Assembly: GCF_963855985.1 (NCBI RefSeq) | Contig: NC_087093.1 | Location: 3,665,501 to 3,729,500 of the forward strand | Length of the DNA stretch: 64,000 bases | Source of the DNA: Ostrinia nubilalis | Lineage: Eukaryota; Arthropoda; Insecta; Lepidoptera; Crambidae | Direction of reading: 5' to 3' | Shown: positions 21,054 through 32,140 of the stretch, in pieces | How the letters are laid out: each line of letters begins with the position of its first letter | How positions within the stretch are numbered: position 1 is the stretch's first letter | The notes under the pieces: generated by a model | Database searches by the model: none | What the model saw: the letters and a program-made list of their open reading frames with translations, nothing else | What the model was told of the DNA's origin: nothing | Program-made: the position numbers and the translations under genes

Positions 21054-21172
21054 AAAGGTAGCAGGAAGGCGCTGGATGCAGGCCGCTACCAACCGTGCGA
21101 TGTGGAAGTCATTGGGGGAGGCCTATGTTCAGCAGTGGACGTCCTGTGGCTGAAATGATGATGATGATGATG
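21054..21172 (+). mobile_element. 5'-truncated RTE insertion with 9-bp target duplication
   Basis: 119 bp: the last RTE codons (AGRRWMQAATNRAMWKSLGE ... QQWTSCG) followed by (ATG)n. AGGTACCTT flanks both sides (21045-21053, 21173-21181). Nearly identical to the end of the copy at 12240-12438, so both derive from one recently active subfamily. Confidence 0.85.
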
Positions 21173-21206
21173 AGGTACCTTTATTGTACTTGTAGACATT
21201 ATTATA

Positions 21207-22848
21207 AAAAAACCGGCCAAGTGCGAGTCGGACTCGCGCACCGAGGGTTCCGTACAAACCTGCAAGGTTTACAAAGTTCGTTCATTACGACAATCGAGTC
21301 ATAACTATGGTATTTTTATTGCAAAATGAAATTCATAACATTACAATGGGGAATGTAACTACTTAAAAGGAGAATGCCCAAAAGTGGTATCGCTCGAAAT
21401 CTAATTGTACATTGAGGGTACCACACCGTAAATTCCTTTCTTCATTTGTAATGATTTGCGAAAGTAGTAAGAAATTGTAAAACCTCCGGAATAAAATCCG
21501 ATTTTAATAAAAAGTATTGTAACAATGAGCTGCAATCAGCAACACCTATCACCGAGCAACGACACTACGTAGTTCGCACGGTTGTTAATAGATGGCGCTG
21601 TTCGTAGTTAGCTCGCGGTATCATTTGATTTTTTCCTGTCCTTAAGTAGTCAGGGCTAACCACAAATCCCTTTCCCCTTGCAAAATGGTATAAATAACAT
21701 TGGTATGCACGCAAGATTATTTTGTGTTTATATCTGATCCTTATCAAATAACGCTAGCTTTGGCGTAGCTAGGGTTTTTTTTAGGCAGGGTAACTATCTA
21801 CAAATATAAAACAAGTATTCTAAGGTAAAACCTGTAGCTATGCCAATGGACACCATTCATTTCACTTAAACCAAAATTACGTCAAAGTCCGGAGTTTTAT
21901 AAAAAAAAAATATGCGGTATGATTATTTTTTATTTATTTATTTTTCCTATATTTGCATTATAGGTAGGTACCTACCTCAGCGTTTTGAATTTTTGCGTTG
22001 ATTTAGAATTTCTCACAGTTTAGAGGCAATTAGATTTAAGAAGTGTTTGATATGAATTTCAACTTTAATATCTCTACGCGTTCATGTGAAAAAGGGTAGG
22101 TAGTAAGTTTATAATTATTAAAAAAATATTTTATGTCATGTAAGCAAAAATAATATTTTAAATTTTATATAACTTCAAATTTATCATTTTCGCAATTTTT
22201 CCTTTATCTGTACTATATAACGTTGCTTCGTGCCGAATTTCAAGATTCTGAGTTCACAGGAAGTACCTTGTAGGTTTTGATTCCCTAGCGTGTGACGGAA
22301 ATTCGTCTAAGGTGTCGGTATAAACTGCTGTATCTTTTGATCGCGTTAACTTAGAAGTTTGATTTTTTTACTTCTTAAAGGGACAATAGATCTAGGTATT
22401 TGGTATAAATTTCAATTTGATACCTTTATTCGTTCGTGAGAAATAAGGTAATAAGTTTCATTTTATTAAAATATTTTTATTATATTATATAACTAAAAAA
22501 ATTTAATTTTCGCAATTTTTCCTATATTTGCATTATATGACAATGCTTTATGCCAAATTTCAAGATTCTGAGTTTACGGGAAGTATCCTGTAGGTTTTGA
22601 TTCCTTTGCGAGTGTCGAAAATTTGTTGAAAATATCGACATAATCGGCTGTATCTTTTGATTGGCTTGGCTTAGAAGTTTGATATTTTCACAGCTTAAAG
22701 GGACAATAGACCTGAGTATTTCATGTGAATTTCAGCTTGATACGTTCACGCGTTCTTGAGATAAAGGGTCTTGACAGAAGGACGGACGGACAACAAAGTG
22801 ATCCTATAAGGGTTCCGTTTTTTCCTTTTGAGGTACGGAACCCTAAAA
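21207..22848. mobile_element. 1.6-kb dispersed element with GGGTTCCGTAC ends
   Basis: The left side reads ACCGGCCAAGTGCGAGTCGG ... GAGGGTTCCGTAC (21212-21254). The right side ends with TAAGGGTTCCGTTTTTTCC and GAGGTACGGAACCCT (22808-22844), so short inverted GGGTTCCGTAC sequences lie near both ends. The complement of the last 85 bp recurs at 55540-55625. The interior has three diverged tandem units of about 320-350 bp (compare 22059, 22410 and 22731, each 'ttcaa/gctttgatac...cgttc'). A common type of lepidopteran repeat as I recall; class unknown to me. Non-coding. Confidence 0.65.
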
Positions 22849-23320
22849 ACAAGTTGAAAAAATCGAACTGTAGACAGTAAGAAGTTTTCCGTATTATGTG
22901 TGTACGACGATGTGTGTTTTGCTAGATCCTGAATTACTGGATGATGCAAAATTGGTTTGCCGGGGGAACAAGCCTTTTCTCTACGGTGTTTTCCACAGTG
23001 AACGATTGCACGTTCCTCCATGAATAATGTCTGTGCATTCAGTCTGCTAACACGTATGCGCCTTGTATCCCTCGCCACTAATCCCGAACTAGTTAAATTG
23101 ACGTGTAAAGTATCCCCCCAAGTTGTTTGGGCACCGCCAAGCTGGGTATTGAGCGGCGCGGCTGGCCTGGCTCCAAGCCAGTGGGTCGCAGATTTGCTAA
23201 CCCTATGATTGTCATAGCTAAAATTAATTCAACGTAAAAATATTACACAAAAGTGACCTTGAGCCGATATAACAACTTCCCGAAAACATGATGACGTTGT
23301 GCACCTATAAAGGATATTTA
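22849..23320. other. Intergenic, no gene recognised
   Basis: A locally GC-richer part at 23100-23200 has a short open frame but no family resemblance. Confidence 0.4.
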
Positions 23321-23438
23321 GGCTGGCTTGCACCATCTTCCTTTAACTTTAACAAACGTCAAAAATCTGTCAAACTCCATAGAAAAAATACCGGTTATCG
23401 TTAAAGTTACTGATAAAATTAGGTGGTGCAACTCAGCC
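23321..23438. mobile_element. MITE, 'ttgcaccatctt' family
   Basis: 118 bp with ends GGCTGGCTTGCACCATCTT and GGTGGTGCAACTCAGCC. TTA on the left, TAA on the right. Same family as 23626-23791, 34453-34570, 62238-62306 and 18825-18907. Confidence 0.8.
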
Positions 23439-23625
23439 TAAGAATCATGCCTTAATTAGGGATTTGAATAAGGATTGAACTAGGCAACTCATACAAACCG
23501 TAAATCAATATCTCAAGACAAAAATCAATCAAAGTTGACAAAAATATTGATATGGGTTAATACTTGTAGATAAAACGTATTCAACTATTGCAAATAAGAC
23601 AACACTACGTAAAGTTAAACCTTAA

Positions 23626-23791
23626 GGCTGAGTTGCACCACTATATTTTAACCGTAACAATAACGATAACCGGTGATTTTATATGGAGTTTGACAGATTT
23701 TTGACGTTTGTTAAAGTTAGATATAGATCAAATCAGAAATGAGGAGGTCCGCAGGAGAACCAAAGTTATAGTAAGATGGTGCAACCCAGCC
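23626..23791. mobile_element. MITE, 'ttgcaccatctt' family, reverse copy with extra segment
   Basis: Ends GGCTGAGTTGCACCAC and ATGGTGCAACCCAGCC, with TAA at 23623-23625 and 23792-23794. It carries about 50 bp (near 23720-23775) absent from the copies at 23321 and 34453. Confidence 0.8.
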
Positions 23792-24071
23792 TAAGGTTGT
23801 TCTTGTAGTTGGCAAAAGTGTAATTTTGCAACAAACATTTTTGTTGACTGTACCACAATGGGTTTAAACCCGAGGTCTTAAGACCTCGCAAAATATTCAT
23901 AACATTCAGCCAAGCCGTATCCTAGACCGTCTGAAACAAGTGAGGCTTTGTAAAGCCGCTGCCAGTTCCCATTCACGCCTCCCGCCGGCTCAAGCTTCGG
24001 CTCAAGCTACATGGCTCAAGCGCCTTCGACAGCACATTTGAATTAACACCGGCAGAGATAGATGGGAATAA

Positions 24072-24403
24072 CCGCCTCGGTGGTCTAGTGGTAAGACCAC
24101 CTTCAGCTTCAGACGCAGATGTCTCGGGTTCAATTCCCAGTGGGGGCAGATTTTTCTGTTTGGTTTGGTTGGTGGTAGGGCTTATTCTAAGTCCGCCTGG
24201 CTAGCTACCACCATCTTACCTAAATCTGTCGCCATAACAACAATGTTAACAGCATTATTGTGTTCCGGCAGTTAGAGGTAAGATAGCCAGTTCCTCCCTG
24301 GTTGAGGATTTCGGGTGAAGCTCGCTTCGACCTTCGGCCTGATCGTCACTTACCATCAGGTGAGATACAGGTCAAGAGCTCCCTGGATGTGGATAAAAAA
24401 AAA
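24072..24403 (+). mobile_element. tRNA-headed SINE, copy 2
   Basis: Matches copy 1 (17793-18127) end to end. A box TGGTCTAGTGG (24081-24091); the B box has one change (GGTTCAATTCC, 24127-24137). Ends in a run of ten A at about 24394-24403. Confidence 0.85.
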
Positions 24404-24413
24404 ACAACTGTTA

Positions 24414-24575
24414 GCCTAGGCGCAGACCACCGATTTTTTATCGGCCGATAGTTTAGTCGGGCAGTTAATCAGTATAGGCATGTATGGAAGTGCGCTTACA
24501 CCGATTGATTCTTCATACAAATTAGAATTGGGCCCAACTATCGGTCTACTAAAAATCGGTGGTATGCGCCTAGGC
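24414..24575. mobile_element. MITE with TTA target duplication
   Basis: 162 bp. GCCTAGGCGCAGACCACCG on the left against CGGTGGTATGCGCCTAGGC on the right; TTA at 24411-24413 and 24576-24578. It lies about 10 bp after the SINE tail. Confidence 0.85.
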
Positions 24576-24864
24576 TTATTGGTCCTATATGAATTTGAGG
24601 CGAGAGATGTTGAATCGGAGTAGGATTTCAACGTGATGTTACTTCTATTTTGACTGGTTTACTGTAGTTTTTATAGGGCTTGCTGTCTAGGAGGTGAATC
24701 TTAAGAACAAAAATGAAAATGTACCCGTAATTATCACGGCTCATGATAATAATAATTATATAAAGATGACATAATATTTATTTGTTTAGATCACCAACAA
24801 GCTTACATTATAGGATGCACGAAAGACTTAATTGCATTATTATACGACACATTGATAAATGTAA

Positions 24865-25021
24865 AGCCGGGTGTAATGTGTAATGTAATCAACCGTGTAA
24901 TGTAACACGAATTCTACGTGTGGACGGCACTACGAGCATTACATGTAAAGTGCTGCCCATACAATTTCCATTACATTACACGGTACATTTCATTACACAT
25001 TACACTCGTCTGGACCCGGCT
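24865..25021. mobile_element. Palindromic MITE with TAA target duplication
   Basis: 157 bp. Left AGCCGGGTGTAATGTGTAAT, right ending in ATTACAC...CCCGGCT; TAA at 24862-24864 and 25022-25024. The interior has repeated GTAATGTAA words, so the arms pair imperfectly. Confidence 0.8.
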
Positions 25022-25399
25022 TAAAATTTACAAACTGCCTTTTGTAATGACGATATTGATAGGAACTACAATATGAGTGATTGAAATTTGAATTACATAT
25101 TCAAACGGATCGGTTTTTTGCAAACGGACACTGCAAACGGGATGTTATATGAAATTTAATACATAGATAACATTTATTTACAACACTTTATTCTGATGTT
25201 TGAAATTGAAATATTTTACTGCTTCACAAAAATTAACTAGGTAATTTCTATTGTATAAAATATACAACTTGGAAATAACATTTCAACTGAAATTATGTTT
25301 GGTGTTTAAGTTGAAAATTTGACAATTAATTACGTAATAATAATATTAGTTAGTACATTTTCCATTTCCATTATTCCAAGAACTCTGTTTAATTTCCAA

Positions 25400-25622
25400 C
25401 TAGAACCTGCGGCTTTACCCGCGGTAACGTGCATAAAGCGGTCAAAGTCCCATAATTTAATTATAGTATGAATTTTCTTATCTTTTTCTTGACAAGCTTA
25501 TCCTCAGTCTAACTGGCACTTTTGAGTACTGAGTGGAGAGTAATAGAACCAATTTATGACCTTCGTGGTCATCCCGCCTTACTATATTTGTGCGACAAAT
25601 AAAATAGTCAAATCAAATCAAC
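25400..25622. repeat. Helitron-like end fragment followed by LINE-like tail
   Basis: CTAGAACCTGCGGCTTTACC (25400-25419) resembles the CTAG end of a minus-strand Helitron-like repeat. At 25594-25622 ATAAAATAGTCAAATCAAATC is an A-rich repeating tail of the kind left by non-LTR elements. Neither can be bounded further. Confidence 0.4.
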
Positions 25623-25982
25623 TTAACTTGACTTTAGAAATAATGCAGGATTAGGTACAGCTTGTAATTTTGTAGAAAAGCCATACTAAATACTTACATC
25701 ATACACACCACTTTTTTCAGGCGTTTAGCTGCACTGCTAAATTAAAAAAAAAATACTTGCGAATGGTTTTGCTGTAAGTACCTTGATTGCGGCAACATCG
25801 CTATTATAGTGTTAATGAATTTATGACAGATAAACTTTAAATTTGAAATTATGATATTGACACAAACTAAAATAATAATAAGTATTTTTATTATGACATT
25901 TTAATTACTATTTTTAAATTTTTAATATTGAATTGACATTGTAAATTACGACGACTAGTGACTTATAGTTTTGACTACTTAA

Positions 25983-26045
25983 CCCGGCGCCAATGACGTG
26001 AAAATAATTGCAAAGACGATGACCCCGGGTCATATTGACCCACAT
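25983..26045. mobile_element. piggyBac-like left end (solo)
   Basis: TTAA (25979-25982) is followed by CCCGGCGCCAATGACG, then CGGGTCATATTGACCC. A TTAA site followed by CCC is typical of piggyBac superfamily ends. The matching right end occurs as CGCCGGG|TTAA at 33187-33197 in another copy. Here the partner end is absent, probably cut off by the foldback at 26103. Confidence 0.5.
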
Positions 26046-26102
26046 TTCATCGATCATTTTTCAGGAAATTGTACAAGTAATCTTAATTTTAATTACTGTC
26101 TA

Positions 26103-27214
26103 TATACAGTGTGAGTCACGTTAAAGTGTACATATGAAAATAGATGAAACTAGACCTATTTTTATCGACAAAAAAGAGGTAAAAAAAATTTTGAGATTTT
26201 TTTTTAATTTTTTATAGAATTTTTTTTCTTCCAATTACTTATTGTAAAGAAAACGTAATAACTTTTAAACTAAGCGGTATATCCTGATAAAATAAAAACA
26301 GTAATAATGCTAAATAACAGGCAATACTAAAAAAATACATAAAATACACAAAAAATGCCAACAAATAATAAAAAATGATACTTTTTGAAAAAAATCTGCT
26401 TAAAAATTCGTGTTTTTTTGGTTATTTGATAAATTTCGCCAAAAAATGCCCCTATAATAGGTGGTTTTTATTGTTTTGTATTATTTTCTATCGTATTACC
26501 TTTGTAAAACCAAAAATTGCATGTCTCTATCCCTATCACAACATTTGCTATGATAGTTTGAACAAAGGCCTACCACAACATTATTCTCCTCTACAGGTAG
26601 GGACAATTTTAATTTTAACTAAAATGCTTATTTTACTTCGAAATCTTTTGTTTTTACTTGAAATCTAACTTGTCTTTATCAAAATTACAAATCTAGAGCC
26701 ATTTTCAGTTTCGTTGTTAACGAAGCGTTGAATGGCGCGCCCGGAGAGGCTTAGTTCAAACGATCATTGCAAACGTTGTGATAGGGATAGAGACATGCGA
26801 TTTTTGGTTTTACGAAGCTAATACGATAGAGAATAATACAAAGTAATAAAAACTACTGGTTATAGGGGCATTTTTTGGAGAAATTTATCAAATAACCAAA
26901 AAAACACGAATTTAAAAGCAGATTTTTTTCAAAAAGTATCATTTTTTATTATTTGTTGGCCTTTTTTGTGTATTTTAGGTATTTTTTTAGTATTGCCTGT
27001 TATTTAGCATTATTACTGTTTTTATTTTATCAGGATATACCGCTTAGTTTTAAAGTTATTACGTTTTCTTTACAATAAGTAATTGGAAGAAAAAAAATTA
27101 TATAAAAAATTAAAAAAAAATCTCAAAAATTTTTTGACCTCTTTTTTGTCGATAAAAATAGGTCTAGTTTCATCTATTTTCATATGTACACTTTAACGTG
27201 ACTCACACTGTATA
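26103..27214. mobile_element. Foldback palindrome 2 (TACAGTGTGAGTCACG ends)
   Basis: About 1.1 kb with arms of roughly 450 bp. Left begins TATACAGTGTGAGTCACGTT; right ends AACGTGACTCACACTGTATA. Arms pair far inward (GCATGTCTCTATCCCTATCA near 26519 against the complement near 26777-26798), leaving a loop of about 200 bp. Same design as 15883-17000 but different sequence. The 97-codon frame inside (26375-26668) is a by-product. Confidence 0.9.
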
Positions 27215-27731
27215 AAGGGTTCTTTACTGAGCTAATAAAACAAAAATCTCTTCGCTCTCGGGCCTTGGCGCGAGCAGACGCGTCGCAGTTTTTATTAAAA
27301 AATACAAAAATTTTGTGCAACTAAAATATTCCTTACATAACAGTTTATAGATTCTAATCTTGTTTGAAACCATCTGCAAATACTCAACAAAAATTCCGAT
27401 CCGTGCGACAGCAGCGGCTACCTCGTCCCCCGCGTACCTCAAGTGCGACAGAGTGAGTTGCCATTTTTCGACTCGCTCAGTCCGATACGTCACGGCGCGC
27501 GGTCCCACCCACCATCTCAACGTGTTTGCTACGAGGCGCTACGAAACAGTGATTGCGCGCTACGGATCTGGTACTACGGACTGTATGCTACGTGTTGTGC
27601 TACGGACGGCTTGTGCGGCATCTGACTTAAGTGAACATTGTGCGCCAAAATCAACCTTATCAACCTAATAATTAGACCCAATCCACGTCCTGCTAACACG
27701 TCTTACGTAAAACAGTGAACAAACATACGAA
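27215..27731 (+). other. Probable LINE 5' untranslated region
   Basis: GC-richer than its surroundings (about 27390-27620), with no terminal repeat. It leads into ORF1 at 27732. The exact 5' end of the LINE is not visible. Confidence 0.5.
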
Positions 27732-28646
27732 ATGAATAAGTCATTATCCGAATCAAACTTAAATGTATCGCCTCCGCGCGATTTAAATATAACCCCACCG
27801 AACTACGTCTCCAACCGTGCTGCTAAGAAGAGAAAGGAAGACCACAGCCCTCCAATGCACACGGACACTCAGCACGAGCCCGGGAATAACGACATTTCTG
27901 CACTTAGAGAAGAAATGAGGGAAATGTTCGCAACACTTCTTGCTACCCAGCGGCAGGAATTCGAAAAGATCAATCCCACTCTAAAACAAATCCAGGACAC
28001 TAACATAAAGATAGAAAGCTCGATTGAATTCCTGTCCAGACAAAATCTAGAACTACAAAAAAGAATTGAAACCTTAGAACTACAAAAAAAGGAGGACGCC
28101 AAACACATCACGGCCCTCGAGGACAAAATCGAAAACATGCTAAAACACTCAAGAAAAGCTAATTTTGAAATTAAGAATGTGCCGAAGAAAGAGAAAGAAA
28201 CAAAAGAAGACTTAATCAAGATGGTGACCTGCTTGTCCTCCTCAGTGGGCGCTGCCCTTACCAAATCCGACGTGGCCGACATCTACAGAGTACGTGGCAA
28301 AAAAGACAATGTAGTTAATACCCCTATTGTTGTTGAAACAACGTCCACTACCCTGAAGAGTGAATTACTACAGAGCTGCAAGACCTATAACATCCGCAAC
28401 AAAACCAAACTTCGGGCGAAACACCTTGGATTCGTCACACAAGAAGAGACCCCCATATTTGTCTCGGAGCAATTGACCCCAAAGGCCTCACGCTTGTATT
28501 TTCTAGCGCGGGACCTTGTGAAATCAACGACGTTCACTTTCTGCTGGACCGCCTACGGAAATGTATACGTTAGAAGAGATGAGAATTCCCCAATAATTAC
28601 CATAACGAGCGAAGCTCAAATCAAACAACTTTTCCAAATTAAATGA
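27732..28646 (+). CDS. LINE ORF1 protein (coiled coil plus nucleic-acid binding domain)
   Basis: 304 codons, intact. The N terminus is basic and polar (NRAAKKRK at about 28-36). A long coiled coil (about residues 50-140) is rich in E, K, Q and L and would trimerise or multimerise the protein. The C-terminal half (about 140-304) resembles the fold in ORF1p of CR1/jockey-type LINEs that is often compared with baculovirus FP25K. ORF1 proteins bind the element RNA and act as chaperones in target-primed reverse transcription. The ATG was chosen as the first in a long frame with an 'aaacatacgaaATG' context. ORF2 follows 329 bp downstream in a different frame, the usual LINE order. Confidence 0.85.
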   Translation: MNKSLSESNLNVSPPRDLNITPPNYVSNRAAKKRKEDHSPPMHTDTQHEPGNNDISALREEMREMFATLLATQRQEFEKINPTLKQIQDTNIKIESSIEFLSRQNLELQKRIETLELQKKEDAKHITALEDKIENMLKHSRKANFEIKNVPKKEKETKEDLIKMVTCLSSSVGAALTKSDVADIYRVRGKKDNVVNTPIVVETTSTTLKSELLQSCKTYNIRNKTKLRAKHLGFVTQEETPIFVSEQLTPKASRLYFLARDLVKSTTFTFCWTAYGNVYVRRDENSPIITITSEAQIKQLFQIK

Positions 28647-28975
28647 CTAGCCTTAGTAAGTAAATTTAAAGGTCTCTATTACTTATGTAATTTTGTATTA
28701 ATAATCTCACTGTTAACACTTTACAAACTCACACCGTTTTTTAATCTGATCATAAACTATAAAACTAAATACTCACATACACACACCATACATAATATAC
28801 TCATTACTCATACACAAACACATAATATACTCTCACACACACAAAAACTCACTTTTATTTACGCTACTATATCGTACCAAACTTATAACATCCTTTATAT
28901 GAGCATACCTCCTGCACTTCTTAATTACAAACTTTCTACTTCAGTTCGACGACCGCGGCTTCTACAACTTCATAC

Positions 28976-31930
28976 ATGATGAACAATTTTAATAACTTAA
29001 AGGAACTTGATGATATTACTATTGCACCCTCAGTAAAATGTGACCTACAGGATCTTAACAGTCACATTAATTTTAATAAATGTAATCTAACTATAATTCA
29101 GCAGAATATAAGGAGCATTTATTGCAATCTTGACAACTTTAGTGCTACTTTTTCGAATCTAATAGAGGAAATTGATGTTATAATTTTTAGCGAATGTCAT
29201 CTTAACCCACGCAAGCCTGTCCCACAGCTAAATTATTATTCTCACTTCGCATCCACTCACAACTCTAACCAATGTGACGGCGTGGTGATTTACGCCAAAT
29301 CTAAACTAAACCCAAATTTTAAAGAAGTACAAATAAATGACGCTACCTGTATACAATTGACCATTTCTAACACTACTATACTAGGTTTATATCGCTCACC
29401 ATCAATTCGAAACGCCTCGTCCTTTATTAATTCACTTGACACGTACTTGGTATCAAATAAACACCTACCAAACATAATAATTACTGGCGATATAAACATA
29501 AATTTAATTAATAAATTAAATGAACCAACGTATGACAATAACAACAGAGTTTCCTACCTAAATATGCTAACCTCTCATGGTATTATGACGGGACACACAC
29601 TCCCAACTAGGGAAAATAACTGTTTAGACCACACTATGCTAAAAATTGAAAAGGCCAAGGTCTCCGTCTCGATTGCAGTCCTAAACTCAACAGTTACTGA
29701 CCACGCCGCAGTATTCATGAGTATTTCCAAAATTAAAGTTAATCAATCTTCCACTACTACCCCATTTATAGACTACGAAGAAGCTGCTAAAATACTATTA
29801 ACTAAAGACCTACCAAATCTGCTAACGAACGATGACCCAAACTTCGTGGCAAAACAATTAATTCACAAACTCTCTGAATCTTTGAAGGATAGTACTAAAG
29901 TCAAAATAGTGTCGAATAAACAGCGCAGTATTAAACCTTGGATAACCAGTGGAATACTGCGCTGTATCAGAAATAGAGATCGAATGCAATTAAAATTAAG
30001 ATCAGACCCTCATAACGCCATACTTAAACTAACATATCTAAGATATCGAAATTATTGTAATAACTTGATTAAAAAACTAAAACGTAAATACGAATCCGAA
30101 CAGATTAAAAACAATATTAAAAACCCTAGAGCGCTTTGGAAATCAATAAAAGAAATAACTCACCTTAAGGCAAACAAAACCACCAATAATGAATTACTAG
30201 GTATTATGAACTCGCCGATAGATTCCGTAAACCACATAAATAATTTTTTCGCAAACGTTGGCAAACAACTTGCCGAAGACATCATCAATAAACCCTCTAA
30301 TGGAAAAGTCCAAACCATTTTGCCGGCGCCCCAACCATCATCATTCGTTTTATTGGGGACTGACATTGAGGAGATTAATGCGGTTATCTCAAACTTAAAA
30401 TCTGAAAGTGCCCCTGGCTGGGATGGAATCCATATTAAGTTTCTCAAAATGGTCAGACCCATTGTTGTTCCCATCATCTGCCATTTAGCAAACCTCTGCT
30501 TTGAGAAAGGTATCTTTCCCACTGTTCTAAAAAAATCCATCGTCACACCAGTCTACAAAGGCGGTAACAAAAGCGACCTTAATAACTACAGACCTATTTC
30601 TGTCCTGCCGGCTATCTCAAAAATAATCGAAAGACTTATTAATGCTCGAATCATTAACTACCTTGAAAATTTCAAAATCATTTCCACCTCCCAATTTGGC
30701 TTCCGTAAGGGGAAATCCACCGAAGATGCGGTCATGGATTTGTCTTCTCTGGTCACTAAATATTTAGATCAAGGAACTAAGTGTCTAACGGTCTTCTTAG
30801 ACCTAAAAAAGGCCTTTGACACAGTGGCCATACCCGTACTCCTAGAAAAAATTGAAAACATTAGCATTCGGGGTACTCCATTAAACCTACTAACAGACTA
30901 TCTTCGGGACAGATCGCAGTGTGTTAGGATAGACGGTTATTTAAGTAACGCTACAACCACTGAGTACGGAGTACCACAGGGTAGCGTACTGGGCCCCACT
31001 CTATTTCTAATATATCTAAATGACTTGACAAACCTTAATATTGAGGGTGGTCGTATTTTTTCCTACGCGGATGACACGGCCATCGTATTTGGAGGCTCCT
31101 CCTGGAACTCTGTGTTTGATATAGCGGAGAAAGGACTCTTTAAGATCTCTAATTGGCTCAAATCTGCTCTCTTAACCCTAAATATTGCTAAGACCAACTA
31201 TATTTGCTTTGCTATTAATAAACGAACACAACCATCTATTAACTACGAACTAAAAATTCACTACTGCGACTACAGCAACACCAAATCCTGCGGTTGTGCT
31301 GCAATCAAATGTGTAAACTTCACTAAGTACCTTGGGGTAACTCTCGACCAACGGCTATCTTGGCATCATCAAATAGATCATATTGATGATAGAATAAGAA
31401 AACTTGTGTGGATCTTCAAAAAACTGAGGCACGTCACTTCTCAAAATCTTCTCTACAGCATCTACATAGCTTTGGCCCAATCTGTCATGATATATTGCAT
31501 AGCTATCTGGGGAGGTGCCACAAAATCTAAATTCCTCGAGGTAGAGAGAGCACAAAGATGCTTACTAAAGACGATGTTTTTTAAACCGTACAAATTTCCC
31601 ACAGACGAATTATACGAAACCTATAACATAATGTCGGTTAGAAAACTATATGTCCTAGCATCAACACTTAAAGTACATAAAACCATGACATACAAACCCG
31701 ACTTGATGACTGGTAGAAGACAAAACAATGTGATACCTATTCCGACTTGTAAAACTGAATTCGCCAGACGGCAATTTTATGTTCAGTCTACTTTTGTATA
31801 CAATAGATTGCATAAAAGACTTAATATTTATAAATTGCAATACTTTGAATGTAAAAAAATCCTGATAAAGGGACTTGCATCTTTTGGCTACCATGACTTA
31901 GAAGACCTTCTTTCAAGGCCTGTACTGTAG
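28976..31930 (+). CDS. LINE ORF2: apurinic-type endonuclease and reverse transcriptase
   Basis: 984 codons, no stop or frameshift. Endonuclease at residues 40-245: QQN at 42-44, a catalytic acidic SEC(H) block near 71, GDIN at 171-174 and TDHA with D242-H243. RT at about 450-760: SAPGWDGIHIKFLK, YRPISVLPAISKIIER, FLDLKKAFD (D609), GVPQGSVLGP (from 665) and YADD at 697-700. A C-terminal cysteine-containing part follows (CDY, CGCAAIKCV near 760-775) and a thumb/connection region to 984. All expected catalytic residues are present, so this copy may be competent. The layout points to the CR1/jockey side of non-LTR elements; clade not fixed. Confidence 0.93.
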   Translation: MMNNFNNLKELDDITIAPSVKCDLQDLNSHINFNKCNLTIIQQNIRSIYCNLDNFSATFSNLIEEIDVIIFSECHLNPRKPVPQLNYYSHFASTHNSNQCDGVVIYAKSKLNPNFKEVQINDATCIQLTISNTTILGLYRSPSIRNASSFINSLDTYLVSNKHLPNIIITGDININLINKLNEPTYDNNNRVSYLNMLTSHGIMTGHTLPTRENNCLDHTMLKIEKAKVSVSIAVLNSTVTDHAAVFMSISKIKVNQSSTTTPFIDYEEAAKILLTKDLPNLLTNDDPNFVAKQLIHKLSESLKDSTKVKIVSNKQRSIKPWITSGILRCIRNRDRMQLKLRSDPHNAILKLTYLRYRNYCNNLIKKLKRKYESEQIKNNIKNPRALWKSIKEITHLKANKTTNNELLGIMNSPIDSVNHINNFFANVGKQLAEDIINKPSNGKVQTILPAPQPSSFVLLGTDIEEINAVISNLKSESAPGWDGIHIKFLKMVRPIVVPIICHLANLCFEKGIFPTVLKKSIVTPVYKGGNKSDLNNYRPISVLPAISKIIERLINARIINYLENFKIISTSQFGFRKGKSTEDAVMDLSSLVTKYLDQGTKCLTVFLDLKKAFDTVAIPVLLEKIENISIRGTPLNLLTDYLRDRSQCVRIDGYLSNATTTEYGVPQGSVLGPTLFLIYLNDLTNLNIEGGRIFSYADDTAIVFGGSSWNSVFDIAEKGLFKISNWLKSALLTLNIAKTNYICFAINKRTQPSINYELKIHYCDYSNTKSCGCAAIKCVNFTKYLGVTLDQRLSWHHQIDHIDDRIRKLVWIFKKLRHVTSQNLLYSIYIALAQSVMIYCIAIWGGATKSKFLEVERAQRCLLKTMFFKPYKFPTDELYETYNIMSVRKLYVLASTLKVHKTMTYKPDLMTGRRQNNVIPIPTCKTEFARRQFYVQSTFVYNRLHKRLNIYKLQYFECKKILIKGLASFGYHDLEDLLSRPVL

Positions 31931-32020
31931 GCTTTTATTCGAACCTAACCGTGTTTTGAGTAGTGGTCTTTAAAAACCGATCCCAAGATTAAAATCGTAG
32001 GGCTACCCATCGCACACAAA

Positions 32021-32022
<2 letters not shown>

Positions 32023-32115
<93 letters not shown>

Positions 32116-32140
32116 GCACGCACGCACGCACGCACGCACG
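32023..32140. repeat. (CA)n followed by (CGCA)n microsatellite
   Basis: About 44 CA units (32023-32110), then about seven CGCA units (32111-32140), inside the LINE 3' UTR. Likely to vary in length between individuals. Confidence 0.95.

Noticed and set aside
26375..26668. 97-codon frame
   Set aside because: Lies in one arm of a non-coding palindrome and is AT-driven.
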